DNA from: Dermatemys mawii
Taxonomy: Eukaryota > Chordata > Testudines > Dermatemydidae
DNA: 64,000 nucleotides
Reading direction: 5' to 3'
Assembly: GCA_007922305.1 (NCBI GenBank)
Contig: ML677334.1
Location: 60,118,858-60,182,857, forward strand
The translations under genes and the position numbers were made by a program. Positions 10,829 through 22,861 of the stretch are shown here, one piece after another. Under the pieces are notes generated by a model. It ran no database searches. It saw only the letters and a list, made by a program, of their open reading frames with translations, and was not told where the DNA came from. How positions within the stretch are numbered: the first letter of the stretch is position 1; each line of letters begins with the position of its first letter.

Positions 10829-12837
10829 ATCTTAATCGTGACACAGTAAAATAAACTGCAATCCTGTATGATTGGGCTGTTGATCATATGGCCTAGTTTA
10901 GTAGTCTTTACTCAGGCAAAAATACCATTGACATAACTAGGAATTTTGCTTGATTGGGTCAGTGTTGATCTTAAATTCTGTTGAAAACGCTTTTGAGAGA
11001 ACACTTGTCTTTTTTTATTTAATCCTTGACCTTATATAATTAACATTACTGTTCTAACTATTAGCAGCCAAGCTATTCTTTTGCAGGATTTCTGATTGCT
11101 TGGGTTCAGTGATTGCAGATCTGCATCATTGTTTTGAAATAAGAATTTCAACTTCAATGTTTGAATGGTGATTTAAGACATTTCTTTTAATGTCATCTTT
11201 GCAGTTGACACAGCCAGAAGTAAAGGCCAACCTTTCTTTATTTCCACTTGATTAACAAAGTACTTAAGTCTCCAGACGTAAGTAAAATTAAGAGTTTACT
11301 TAAGAAAATGAAATGTGGAGTGTATGCCTAGTTTGAGTGCAAACTTTGTTTTGTTGCTTTGTTTACAAACGCTCTACCGCTCCTTTTCACACCTGGTAAA
11401 GTACGAAATCCCCCAAACAGTAAAATTAGAGGAAAAAAGAAGATTCCTGACCACCTCTAAAGGTCAATTGTGTCTTTAAACTTTTTTTTAAAAAAAATAA
11501 GGACATTACTAAAATAGTCTCTGTCTGCACTGGAAAAATGTAACCCTAGCAAATTCTAGAAAGTGTGCAGTTACAGTAACGTAAGCACTAGAGACGGGTG
11601 GTGAATGATTTTATATCAAGTGAGAATTTTTGAGATAAAAAAAATTCTGTCCCAAATATGGACAAAGGTCAAACTCTGTTTTTTGCAAACCAAAAGTCTG
11701 AAAATACCATTTGGATCCAGTCAATGAAAATATTCATTTAAGTGATTTCTGAAATGTTTAGTTTCAATTTTGACCTTTTAAAAAACTTTTCTCTATAAAT
11801 TTACTTAATTTTGAAACAAAAAATCATTTCTATCCCCAAAACTGAATTTTGTTTCAAAGTGTCAGAATGTCCTGTTTCTTAATATTGGAATCTTCAGTGT
11901 AAATTTACTATGGTTGTGGCTCTGTAGAGTTTAAACCCAATCTCTCTGATTTTGTATACATACAAAAAATGCATGGAATAATTTTTTATATTGGTGGGAA
12001 TAGACATAATCAGTGGAGCTACATTGATTTATTTTATCCTATACTTCTGCAGCTTTCTGTATAATCAACCACTATGTGTCTTGCTCCCTTTTCTCCCCTT
12101 CTTCCCACCATTCAAAGGAACTGTCTTTTAAATTAATCATTTGCATTTTGTTTGTACTCAAGTTGTTAGTTCAATGAGGTGCGAACTGACTGTTGCATTG
12201 TTTTCTTTACAACATTCTAGCTGGTCTGTGACATCCCTACGTGCTTTTTTTATTGTCGTCTTGTTTGATTAGATTAAGGACAGCATTAATGGAATTAATT
12301 CTCTTACCAAAAAGCAATTGTGGTTTAAAAAAATGTAAACCAGTTTTAATTGCTTTTCAGTTCTTTATATTGCAGTAAACTATAACAATGGGAGTTTCAA
12401 ACTGATAGAGCTGACACCATGTGAGAAATAGAATGTAAGACAGTTTGCTAATGCAAAAAGTTCTTAATGAGGTAAAGGATAGGGATACCAATGAGACCCC
12501 CTTCCCATAAACCTCAGAGGTTTGGTTGATATGAGAAACTGTTTGCGGGTGCTTTGATCTCTTTCTGCTCTAGAAAATCATTTACCAGATCAGAGTGCAC
12601 AAATTTCTAACCCTCTGACATGACAGAATGAAGGGATGCTGGTGCATCTTGTCTAAATTAGGACCTATCATTCTCCACCAGTGTTAGCAGTAATGGAGGT
12701 TGTACTGTGGAAGGATTCAGGTATTCGAGTATTATTAAACAATATAGTGGTTTTAAAACTCCAGAGTCCTGTCCACACTACAGCTTCTAACTTTGCTTCC
12801 ACTAGCAGAGCTGCATGGATTGTGACTCTGGGTCTTA
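10829..12837. other. Intronic sequence with an 'AAAATTTTG'-type diverged repeat
   Basis: About 11617-11880 is rich in AATTTTG/CAAAATT motifs, like 21950-22340 and 28940-29060; these may be old copies of one repeat, but no ends could be fixed. Elsewhere only short chance ORFs were seen. Confidence 0.35.
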
Positions 12838-13300
12838 GACCATGTCTACATGGAAAAATTATGCCAGCCTAAGTTATGGTGGCATACAACTGCCACAGTT
12901 ATTATATTGCTTGTGTGTATGCACTTTGCTCCTAGTGTCAGTGGTGTGCATTCTCACCAGGAGTCCTTGTAGCAGTGCAGAGTGCAGTGCACGATGGGTA
13001 GGTATGCATTGCGCGATTCACCACCATCCAGCGCAAGGTGTTTGGGGAAGATTTTTTTGCAGTGACTGATGGCCAAAATGAGTCACAAAGGGATGACTGG
13101 AAGCATAGGGTCACCTTCCTATAATGCAGTATTCTCCATTCCATAATTTCATCTGCATCCCATAATATTTCATGACTTCTTTTCAAAAGCCCCACAAACC
13201 CATTATCCCTCCTCTGTATAATTGTCATGAGTATTGCTGCACAAGGCGCATAATCCTGTAGTATTTGCAGAGCCACAAGAGGAGCTGTGGGGAAGAGGAT
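12838..13300. mobile_element. Probable Harbinger-like element, left end only
   Basis: A left terminus GACCATGTCTACATGG follows TTA (12835-12837) and resembles the other 'GTCTACACT' MITE ends. I could not find a matching right end, so it is partial or longer than recognised. A 112-codon minus-strand ORF (12938-13276) lies within it; no domain was recognised. Confidence 0.45.
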
Positions 13301-13910
13301 GATTCTTTAGAGGCTAGATTGCTATGCAACATAGAAACAGTTCAGGGTGGTTGGTGGCAGGAGCTGTGGGGATGGAGCAATTCAGTGTTGACTGGTTTCA
13401 TGCTGGTCCGTACAATGGCTCCTACCAGTTTTTAAACAGATTAGAATTTTGGGAGAATTTCCCCAGGAATTTTGGGATGGAATCAGGCCCTTAAATTTGT
13501 ATGTAGTTTTCCTCAAAACGTAAACCAAACTGTACTACTTGATGACAGCAAGAGGATTCTATAGTCACATATACATATTATTTTAAAAGGAAGTTTATTT
13601 CTATTTGAGATTTTCATTTGAAAAATGCCAACACTGATGCCTGTCATCGTCCTTTTTTTTTTTAAATTCATCAGTGTGATATATAATTCAGTTACTGTTT
13701 TAAATGCTGGTTCTAAAGGGGCCACAGAATCCTTTGTTGCACAGGTATAAAATAATTCTTTACTATTTGAAAATTCTTATTTTTTTATTTCCGTGTTATT
13801 CATAAAACTCTGTTTCTGCTTTTGTTTGGTGTAGCAGATCAGAAAATCAGATTTGTCCTGCAATTTTCTGGACAGGGCAACTCTTTTTTTAATGACAGGG
13901 TTAAGATTAG

Positions 13911-14090
13911 CAGAAGTGTTAGTCTGTATCTGTCAATAAGACAATAAAGACTTGTGGTACCTTAGAGACTAACCAGTTTATTTCAGCATAAGCTTTCGTG
14001 GGCTATAGCCCATTGTGGCCTATAGCCCACGAAAGCTTATGCTGAAATAAACTGGTCAGTCTCTAAGGTGCCACAAGTCTTCATTGTCTT
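13911..14090. mobile_element. Near-perfect palindrome of two Penelope-like tails
   Basis: Positions 13940-14011 and 14017-14088 are inverted copies with few mismatches around a short centre. Each arm carries CCCACGAAAGCTTATGCTG and 'ctaaggtgccacaag', the tail of a Penelope subfamily distinct from that at 23 kb. The sequence left of the arms (13911-13939) resembles the complement of the family's leader 'cagactaacac'. No ORF. Confidence 0.8.
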
Positions 14091-15110
14091 TTTTAATGAG
14101 TCTGTAACATTTTTTTCCCACTACCATGAGTAAACTGTATTAACTTCTAACTCAGGATGGTTCTGAAAGTCAAGTCGTCTTTATTTTTTCTCTCCCCTCT
14201 CGCTCTCTTATTACACTATCTATACTTTCTATGTTGAGTAGGAGTGCTTAGGAGTAGTATCTCAAACAGATCTGTAACTGGCTAATTTTTAACTAAATAC
14301 CTCTGGAAGGACTTCCAGATCTACCAGAGCTAATTCCAAGGCAGCTGGTATTGATTGAATGTGCCTCTGTGACAACCAGTGTCATCATTCATATATCAGA
14401 AGTGACATCAGTAGTCTGTGCTCAAGGTTATTTGTTTGTTTACTTTTTAAGTCCTTGAACATAATCAGCTCAGAAGCGGTCACATTTTTAAATAAACTGA
14501 AGTTTCAATGGAACACATGTACATAGCTTTTCTGCTTGCCTCATGACATTCAAGGCAATAGTCGAAATCATTCTTCTGAATGTAATAAAGAGCTGCCTTT
14601 ACACTTTTAAAAAAAGAGATTGTTGTTTCCTATTGTCAAAAGTATAAAATGTGTTTTGGAGTTATGAAAAGATTGTGTATTGTGACCGGAAGCAACACAT
14701 GTAAAGCACGACGTTATTAGTATGATATGTAATGAACTCAAATCAGATAGGGAAGTCTAATAGATAAGTATCTAGAATTCACTTTAACATCCTGTTGGTT
14801 TATATTCTCTTACCTTATGTCTCAGATTAATCATCAAGTGAACGTTTGGATTATGGGCTGGCATCTTCAGTTTTAGTATGACCGATGTAATACTTAAGTC
14901 CTGCTTTGCATTGAGGGGATACTTGTATAAAAACACCCTTCCTGTGCATGCTCACATGGATGAGTGCTTGCTCTATATCTACCACCTTTCAGAACTATTT
15001 GTTCTAGGTGTATTTAGTTTCACTAATGAACAGATTATTTCTCTCAGAAACTGCACCCGTATCCCCTCTCTGTGGTCCACTTCAGGAGTTCCCAGACAGG
15101 TCTCAGGTCT
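14091..15110. other. Intronic sequence, nothing recognised
   Basis: No exon-like ORF bounded by splice sites and no paired transposon ends were found. Confidence 0.4.
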
Positions 15111-15114
15111 ATCT

Positions 15115-15740
15115 CTTTCACCTGTTTGTAGGTAGGTACCCTTGTCTCACTCCCTTCTGACTGGGAGGTTTTAAGGCTGCACAGCTTCCTGCCTTACACT
15201 ACGATAGGCTTGCTGGGTATATCTGCCAAAAGGCCGGTACCTGTTCTTTGCTTTCTCTCTAAAGAGTATAAACTGTGTGTTGTGGCAGTTACAAGTTACC
15301 ACACAACTCTTTCTAAGCAGCATGTTTATTTTTAAGGTAAAAGCAATACAGATAAAACATGTATATAAATAAAATGGATTTAAACACATCAAAACCAAAA
15401 CAAAACAGGAGTCACTTGGGAGTCTTATAGGTCCCTAGTAGACCAAAGATTTTTCTAGCCCTCCCCCAAGAGTTGGGGCCCCCATTGAAGAGAAGGTCCT
15501 ATCCATATACTAAATCAGAAAGAAGACCTGAATCAATTCAAGCTCATCCTTTTATACCAAAAGCCCTTTCTTTGTCTCTTGTTCTCTGGAAAACCCATCC
15601 TAAACAAATATATGTAAACCATTCCGGGAGAGGAGGGGATAGTACCTTTCTACTGTTGTTTAGTCTCACCTTAATCACCTACCACTGTTCATAGTTCCTG
15701 TAGGAATTGTGGTCACCCACTCCCATGTGGTGGAGCACGC
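15115..15740 (-). repeat. Possible solo LTR, minus strand
   Basis: Read on the minus strand, the segment has a TATA-box-like TATAAAAGG (15556-15548) and, about 220 bp further, AATAAA (15330-15325), the order of U3-R-U5 in an LTR. No TG...CA termini, target duplication or retroviral genes could be fixed, so this is only a candidate. It could equally be an unclassified repeat. Confidence 0.3.
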
Positions 15741-15847
15741 TCATACATAAATCATTCATAGATTTAATACAAGAGTGTCTCCAAAGATATTGCTCTGGCA
15801 TGTATTAGTAAGCCAGTAGTAATTTTTTTAGCTTCTTTAAAAGTAAT

Positions 15848-16375
15848 AGAAAGCCTGGGAGGTGGTATGGTCTACGAATCAGAGCACTTCACTGGGAATC
15901 AGGAGTTCAGAAACTGACTTTCTGGGTGACATTTGGCAAGTTACTTAAATCTTTATGTCTCCATTTCACGGTTGGTAAAATTAAGGGTGGGGGGCATCCA
16001 TAACTGAAAATTAAATAAAATATAAAAATGAATTTAAATTAAAAAATCTAATTAAATCTTGTCAGGGTTTCAACCACATTTTAAAGCTATTTAGACATTG
16101 CTATGCTTAGCCTCACAATGCCCAATCGATTTGAGAGCTTAAATCTCATTGTCAAAAGGGATTTAGGCACCTACCAGCCTAAATCCTTTTGGCTGTAAAT
16201 AAGATTTTTGGATCCTAAGTGCCTAAATCCCTTTTGAAAATGAGATTTAGGCTTCCTAATTTAGTTAGGGGTTGCAGTGTCTAAATATCTTTACAAATCT
16301 GGGCCTTAATCAGTTAATGTTTGTGAAGTACTCTGAACTCTTCAGATGGAAATTACTATATAAATGCTCATTTTC
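15848..16375 (+). repeat. MIR-type SINE split by a palindromic MITE
   Basis: The head (ggtatggtctacgaatcagagcac) resembles a tRNA-derived MIR head and is followed by the 'gtgacatttggcaagttactt' core. The 3' tail reappears only at 16306-16375 ('gttaatgtttgtgaagtactctgaactcttcagatgg' pattern). The gap is filled by the element at 16063-16305. Confidence 0.7.
16063..16305. mobile_element. Palindromic MITE nested in the MIR
   Basis: Long imperfect inverted repeats are visible: 'aaagctatttagacattgc' near the left end and 'gcagtgtctaaatatcttt' near the right end. Internal motifs TTTAGGCACCTA and TAAGTGCCTAAATCCC also face each other. Superfamily not determined. Confidence 0.55.
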
Positions 16376-16559
16376 TTTTTCTTTTTTTTCAAAAATCATC
16401 CCTGTGTTTGGATGCTCTTGCAATAACAAGATAATATCTTAATTAAGTTTCTGTTTCAGTGAGGATAGGGTGGAGTGCTGTGGGATTCTATCAGACACAG
16501 CCCTGGTCATGGTAATCCATATGTTCATGACCTTCAGGCTTTATTTTACTGCAGCTCAT

Positions 16560-17010
16560 TATTGTTCCAGAAATGAAGCCACATTCTTTGAAAAAGCTCC
16601 ATCTGGTAAAAAATGCAGCAATCTTTCTGCTTAATAGGTCTTTGTGAACACATCACCAAGTGCTCCACTTTCTGCTCCCATTCTACATTGAATAGAATCT
16701 ATATCAGGATCTCTGTTCAAATAATCAAACGCTTTTGTGGGATTGGCCCTCAATGACCCCTCCATGACCATGACCTTTCATGGCATCTGTGTTTCACCGA
16801 AAGAATGAAGCTGTTGCCCAGTGATGAGGGCCAGAGAGGGGCACATGTGGGCATGGGAGGCAGAACTTTCCGGACCTAGACTATACAATTCACTCCGCCC
16901 AGGAGATAAGAGTGAGGTAAGAGTTACAGGAAGGGAGCTCAGTACATTTAGCCCTAAATATAAAAGTAACTTTTTCAGTTTAGCTTTTCCTCACTCTCTT
17001 TTTCTGACAA
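16560..17010 (+). pseudogene. L2-like LINE, reverse transcriptase C-terminal remnant
   Basis: Translation of 16588 onward gives LKKLHLVKNAAIFLLNRSL, matching the 'KLQLVQNAAARLLT' block after the reverse transcriptase domain of L2-type LINEs. Some 90 codons later the frame reads LSGPRLYNSLRP and then a KSNFFSLAF-like motif, the usual C-terminal order (GPRLWNSLP...LFKLAF). Stops and shifts break it throughout. No 5' part was found. L2 is preferred, but a related jockey-superfamily clade is possible. Confidence 0.45.
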
Positions 17011-17063
17011 AGGCCAGCACCCCCCCATTCATAAATAAGCAAATAAACAACCTCTAAACTAAT

Positions 17064-17082
17064 CACTCTCTCTCTCTCTCTC
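17064..17082. repeat. (CT)n microsatellite
   Basis: An almost pure CT dinucleotide tract. Confidence 0.9.
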
Positions 17083-18150
17083 GTAGGCTTAGAAGGAAGA
17101 GGGAGGGAGTGGTTGTCGTTATTTCTATTTCAAGACACTTGGAGATGAGCACAGTAATGGAAGCCATATAAGGGCCCAGTTAGATAGTGAATCTCAGAAA
17201 TTTGCGTTTAACATTTGGCAAGCAGCAGATGGTTGTGGTATGACTTACTGTAGATTTTTTTTTTTTGTTTTGTTTCAGCCTTGGAGGGTTTCTAAGTAAT
17301 AAAGCCTTTCCTCTTGTCGTACAGGAAAATGTACAACTGAGATGATGACTAGGTGGGGGTGTGGTGAAGATTCTCATCAGGCTATACTCTGATCCTTGAA
17401 ATACTGGGAAAGATAAGAATTTCTCAATTTTTTAAAAATCTTAAACATGTAAAATATTTGTTTTCCTCATGGCAAATTTCCCATTGGTAATGATTTCCAT
17501 ATGTGTGGTTTAACATTGCAAATTTAAACACTTCTTGGGACTTACATATTTGATAGACCCAAAATATGTACAATTAAAAGCCCCTGTAAGGGCTAGAGGG
17601 AGGCCCTTGGAAGAAGCACCACATACTTTTTTAATAATCCCCTTTATCATAACTATAATTGGAATATTGTTCCAAGTTCACTTGAGTAAGTCATCACATA
17701 TTACAGTTATAATACAACACTGAAGGAAATAAGACACTAAATTTGTAATTCCCTGGATATCCTGGGAAAAAATCCTTGCACTTCAAATTCCTACATCAGT
17801 AGACACACTCGTATAGCATCATATATAAGATTTTGGAGTCTCTATCACAGGACTCTATGTAAAAATAGGATCTCTTTTACTTTATGCAGTCTTTCGTGTT
17901 TCAGCCACAACACCATAGTAGGGTTAGGCAAGATGGAGATGGCAGAAGAGGCTGTGTTGCAAATCTTTGAGGTTAACAAATTTACAGTCTAATGCATACA
18001 GTAATGTTAGTGAAAACAGCTGAGTAAAGCTACATGTCCCTGAAGCAACCAAGATCTGAGAAAAGGAATTTATTAAACTAGAGATACTACCAACTAATTT
18101 TAGGGTTTTCTACACTGGAGTAAGCATAGTGTTGCAAAGCTCCTGTGTAG
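17083..18150. other. Intronic sequence, nothing recognised
   Basis: No paired termini, RNA gene or exon-like ORF was seen. Confidence 0.4.
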
Positions 18151-18425
18151 GGGCCTGTCTATACTTAAAATGCTACAGCAACACAACTGCACCCAGTGCC
18201 ACTGTGGTGCTTCAGTGTAGATAGTGCCTTCTCCGTCGGTGTAGAAAATCCATCTCCCTGAGAGGCGGTAGCTAGGCTGATGGAAGAATTCTTCCATTGA
18301 TCCAGTGCCATCTATTCTACATAGAGACTTGAGTCAGCTTTATTACCCTGGTCAGGTGTGTGGATTTTTCATACCCCTGACCAATGTAGTTAAACTGACC
18401 TAGTTTTCTAGTATAGACCAGGTCT
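18151..18425 (-). mobile_element. Harbinger-like MITE, complete copy
   Basis: The left end GGGCCTGTCTATACTTA faces a right end whose complement contains GGTCTATACTAG. The middle contains 'gaggcggtagctaggctgatggaagaattcttcc', also present at 47.0, 47.5-48.2 and 50.5-51.0 kb, so these form one family. Orientation is given relative to the 47535 copy. Non-coding. Confidence 0.7.
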
Positions 18426-19356
18426 GGGGAGATGACTTACTGTGGTTTTAGGTAAAGTGGAGCACTAACTGAAGCTGAGCCAAGTTGTATCAATGTACAT
18501 CTACATAGGTGCAGTTGCATTGGTGTAGCCACACTTTGTTAAAATCCCTAAAAGTAGAGACAGACTGCATACATTTAGATTTTATTCTAAAATTAATACT
18601 TAGTTGTTATAAATTAAAAAAATGATAAAACTTATTATGAATAGCAACATTTTATGTTTTTGGTTATAAAATAAAAATAAATGCTTTTGATTTTTGATAT
18701 ATAAGAAATATTTAATGTTAAACAGAAAGCATAAGTAGTATTACAGATTAACCTTGTAATAAGGTCTGAGAGGTAGTAACGTGCAGAGTGACATATCTTG
18801 TGCTTTATCTGACCTTTATCTGTTGACTTTAATATCCTGTGGTTGCTAGTGACGTGGTATGTTTTAGACAGTGAGAGATTTGGGCTCCTGTTTTGTTTCA
18901 CTGGTTTATCCCTGTTCTCTGTATTCTTTCCTTTTAAAGAATTAACTAGGTAAAATACGAGAAAACAAAACAACAAATTGCATACAATGGGTATGTCATG
19001 AGACAGATGCGTCTGAAGTATATGGTCTAGATTACAAAAAGCATGTTGAATGGTTATGTAGCACAAAAATGTGTTAGAACGTAAGGGAAAAGTTGTTTGT
19101 AGCAATGGGAAAAGCCGATGAATGATGTGCTATATTGTAGCTCATCTGGAGTAAGTTCAGGAGAGAGCCTTTTCTTTTTCCAGCACAGCGTGCCAGGAAT
19201 ATGGACACAAGTGCTTTCTGAGCACTCTGAGATGGTAGGGGATATACACACTGGTGTATTAGAATCCCAGGTAGCATGGCTAGGGCTACACTTTATCTTC
19301 ATCTGGAAGCAGGTATTCAAGAGCATGCAACCTTTAGTTTTCAGCAGCAGATACAA
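18426..19356. other. Intronic sequence, nothing recognised
   Basis: AT-rich, with a 156-codon minus-strand ORF (18635-19105) of low-complexity hydrophobic composition and no domain. Treated as chance. Confidence 0.4.
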
Positions 19357-19645
19357 GCTATGTCTACCCTGTGTACCTTACAGTGGCAGAACTGTGCTGC
19401 TACAACTCTGCCCTGTAAGGTCTCCAGTGTAGCCGCTCTTTGCCAGTAGCTCTCCTGCCAGCAAAATAAATCCACCCCCAATGAAAGGTGGTAGCTTTGT
19501 GGTCAGGAGAGTGTCTCCCGCTGACAAAGCACTGCCCATACCGGCGCTTTTCTTTGGTAAAACTTTTGTTGTTTTTTTTCATTGGTAAAACTTGTGTTTT
19601 CACACCCCTGATGGAAAAAAGTTTTGCTGATGAAAGTGCTATGCA
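19357..19645. mobile_element. Harbinger-like MITE, second family
   Basis: It starts AGCTATGTCTACCCTGTG and carries 'gtgtagccgctctttgcc' and the facing segments 'ggtaaaacttttg' and 'caaaac'. The copy at 41503-41696 belongs to the same family ('gccgctaaaaggc', 'ctctcctgtcgaca'). The right end is decayed. Confidence 0.55.
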
Positions 19646-22600
19646 GCGTATTTCTTCCAGCAGTACACAGGCATTGTACCTGCACCTCTCATGAGCAAAA
19701 TTCCCTGAACTCCTTCCATGTGTGTCACTGTTTTCCAGGGAATATATCAATTTTAATAAAACATTTAGGGGCAAATTCTGTCTGTAGATGCACACAGAGA
19801 GCTTCTATTAACTTCAACAGGAACTCCAAGTGCACATTTGGAGGCAAATTTGGCCCTAAGTATACTTTGGCCAAATGTTGCCCCAAGTTACTTCAGTGGG
19901 ATTAGACATGTGAATGGAGGTAGAATATAGTCTTTTGGGGAATGGTGTTATCTAGAGGTTCAAATTTTTTTTCCTATTCCATGACATTTAAAGATATTAG
20001 TTTAAAAATGACATGAGAAGAGCCCCCCGTCCCAGCATACACGAAACAAAAATGAGGGAAGAGCTTCTCCTTTCTCCAGACTGGCAGGAGACAGGGAAGT
20101 GTTCAGGGGAGAGATCCATCTTGATTCCAAACAGGTTGCCAAGCCTGACACAGTATAAATAAAGGAGCCTGCCAAGGAGACACCTGGGTCTGCATGTTGG
20201 TGGGGAAACTCAGTCACCCTCCTCGGCAGCAGAGAAGGGATTGCTGGCTTCCTCACGAGGACACTGCCTCTGTACCCTGCTGGTATGACCTCCTGTCTTT
20301 ACCATCAGCCTCTGCTTAGAAGATACATTTTTCAAGCTTGGAATACTGTTATTCTTCCTATAGTGTAATAGCCATCAGGTTGGTGCATTTTAAAGTTTTA
20401 ATTTGCATGAGTGTACTGTGACTGAAGTGAATAATCTTGAGTGAATAAACATGTTTACTCTCCCTCTAGGACATATGCTGCATTTGAGTCACAGCAGTAG
20501 ATTATTATTGTTTTTATAAGCTTGGCTTCAGATCGGATGACATTCCTGCCTCTTCCCTACCCACTCCACAAGCATAGAGGGACCTGGATGCAGGAGAACT
20601 AGATCAGTTGTTATGCTGGATACAGTATCCTGGTAGTTCACTGCACCAGTTGTACACGGAGAATAGGTTTGGGTCGGGGAAAAGGAGGGGCTAATGGGGT
20701 TTGTTACCATTAGTTCATTTACCGTTTCTCCCACCCTTACACTGGCAGGAGTTCACAATATTGCAGCCCTGAGAATAAAATATTGGCTGTGGATTAGCTC
20801 TGCTTCTACAGTATGATCCCACGGTGAGACTTCAGATTCCCAGCGGGGATGGTCTGCTTAAGCACATAGCCTCATGACTTGGGTCACGTGCTGGGATCAG
20901 GCTTCACACTCATAAGGTGTGCGTTTTTAATTAGCCAGAACAGGTATGTTTTTATTGGAGAAATATGCTCACTATTTCCTCCATCCTACTCTAACAGAGC
21001 CCTCAACAGTTGCCGCTAGTAAAAATTTACCCTCTTCTTGGCATTTGGCTGTATTGACAAAAGAAACTCAAAATTAAAACTATATAAAATCTAGCTCAAA
21101 CTTGGCTGCAGTCGGAGTTCCTCTCCAGGAACTGCTCAGCCCACATCTAAGGCTCTCTCTGTAGTGCCACATCCTCTTCCCTAGCTAGGTGGTGTAAGAG
21201 CTACATCATAGCTAGGTGGTGTAATGAGCCACCTATGATAGTGAGTCAGCAGAACCCACTTTAGATCTTCCAGCAGGGTTTGCACCTGATAATGAGTGTG
21301 TGCTTTCAGGAAACAAAGCAAGCCTGCTGTAACAATTACAGTTTGTTGAAGGGGCACCATCAAGTAAAATTTGGCCAAAATGTAAATTTTGTATCAAGTT
21401 TCTACAAAAGCTTAGAACCATAGGAATATTCCCATGGCACTGAGTATATAGGAATATATCCAATGGATACATTCGTTTTTAAATAAATAAACCATACCCT
21501 ATAATGTGTACAAAGTAAACACTGTGTGTGGAGTACCTGAAAGTGAAATTGGTTTAATTTATTTTCATTATCCAAGATAAGGAAATAGGAAAAAGCAAAC
21601 AGTATAGAAAATGAATAGTAAATTTTTGATTTTTTTCTTTAATCCTTCCAGTTTTGCTAATCTAAAGTAATGCTAGTTTTATAGGCTTCAGTTGAAATAT
21701 TCACATGCCAGTGGGAAGCTTTCCACATTGAATGAGTCTACGTCATCCTACCCATAGAACCTGGATATGGTTCTGAAACTGCATTTGATCAGTTGATGCT
21801 TGACCTCTTGCTGGTGATGGACGAAGAACAGGTGCCTTTGATAGTATTAGATCAATTACCTGTCTTTCATATCATGGACCATGAAGTGGTAAATAAAGTT
21901 GCGCAAATATATAAATATACAGATATAAATATATAATTTATTTATTTGATTTTGGTTCAGTGGCCAAACTGAAAAATCTAGGGGAAGAAAATTCAGTTAG
22001 TTTTGAACCAAAACTGAATTTTTTTGGGTTTTTCTCATTGAAACAAAAACAATTTCTTTGGATCGGAATGAAAGGTTTTGAATGCCAACTCGAATCAAAA
22101 AGTGTCAAATTGAAACAACCTTTTCTAAATAAAATGTTGAATTGAAATCACATTTGGACGCAAAATGGGAAATAGATTGAACATCTTTGAAACTGTTCAA
22201 TATGATTAGTTAAAACAAATTCAACATTTCCAAAACTGTGTTCATTTTTTTTCAGCCAACCCTTTGCCAAATTTGCATATAGCTTTGGTGCCCTGAAAAA
22301 TGCATTTTTTTCAGCAAATTGATTATTCACTAAAAAAAATTTCACCTACTTCTAGTGGTGTTAGCTCACCGATGTATCTTTTTGGCAATGGGCAGAGCTT
22401 CTGTATATTTCTCATGAGTCTTTCCAGTCTATTTCTTTGTCAGAAATAGCGTGAGTGTAATGATTTTCAGGACACACAATAAAACCTGTCTATTTTTCTG
22501 AAGTATTTGGGGATGACTGAAGGGTTTGGGTTTAAAGAGGATGGCCTATTTATTTGTATTTGGAGGATGCCATGGTTGGTTGGTTGATTTGATATGTGGA

Positions 22601-22849
22601 TTAGAGCTTCCTTAGGCTTAGTTTTTGCTTTAATTTTGGGTTTGAATTCTATATTTTTAAAAATATGCTTATGAGACTACAGGTTAGAATAGGAACTTTT
22701 AATTAAAGGTTCCAATAAATAAATAAAAAATGATTTCCATAACTAGTTTTAGAATAAAATAGAATAGATTTTAGTTTTATCTCATGTCTTTCATGTCTAC
22801 TGTGACAGTCTATAAAATGATGAGTTACATACTGGTATCCATAGCTGCA
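19646..22849. other. Intronic sequence with a diverged AATTTTG-rich block
   Basis: No gene or paired element ends were seen. About 21950-22340 is an AAATTC/GAATTT-rich block like 11617-11880. The 84-codon minus ORF at 20002-20256 has no domain. Confidence 0.35.
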
Positions 22850-22861
22850 TATGCAAATACT
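22850..22861. repeat. Target site duplication, left copy (Penelope)
   Basis: TATGCAAATACT here is repeated exactly at 26162-26173, on the other side of the Penelope insertion. Confidence 0.9.

Noticed and set aside
18635..19105. 156-codon minus-strand ORF
   Set aside because: It lies in AT-rich DNA, with hydrophobic low-complexity composition and no domain or partner exon.
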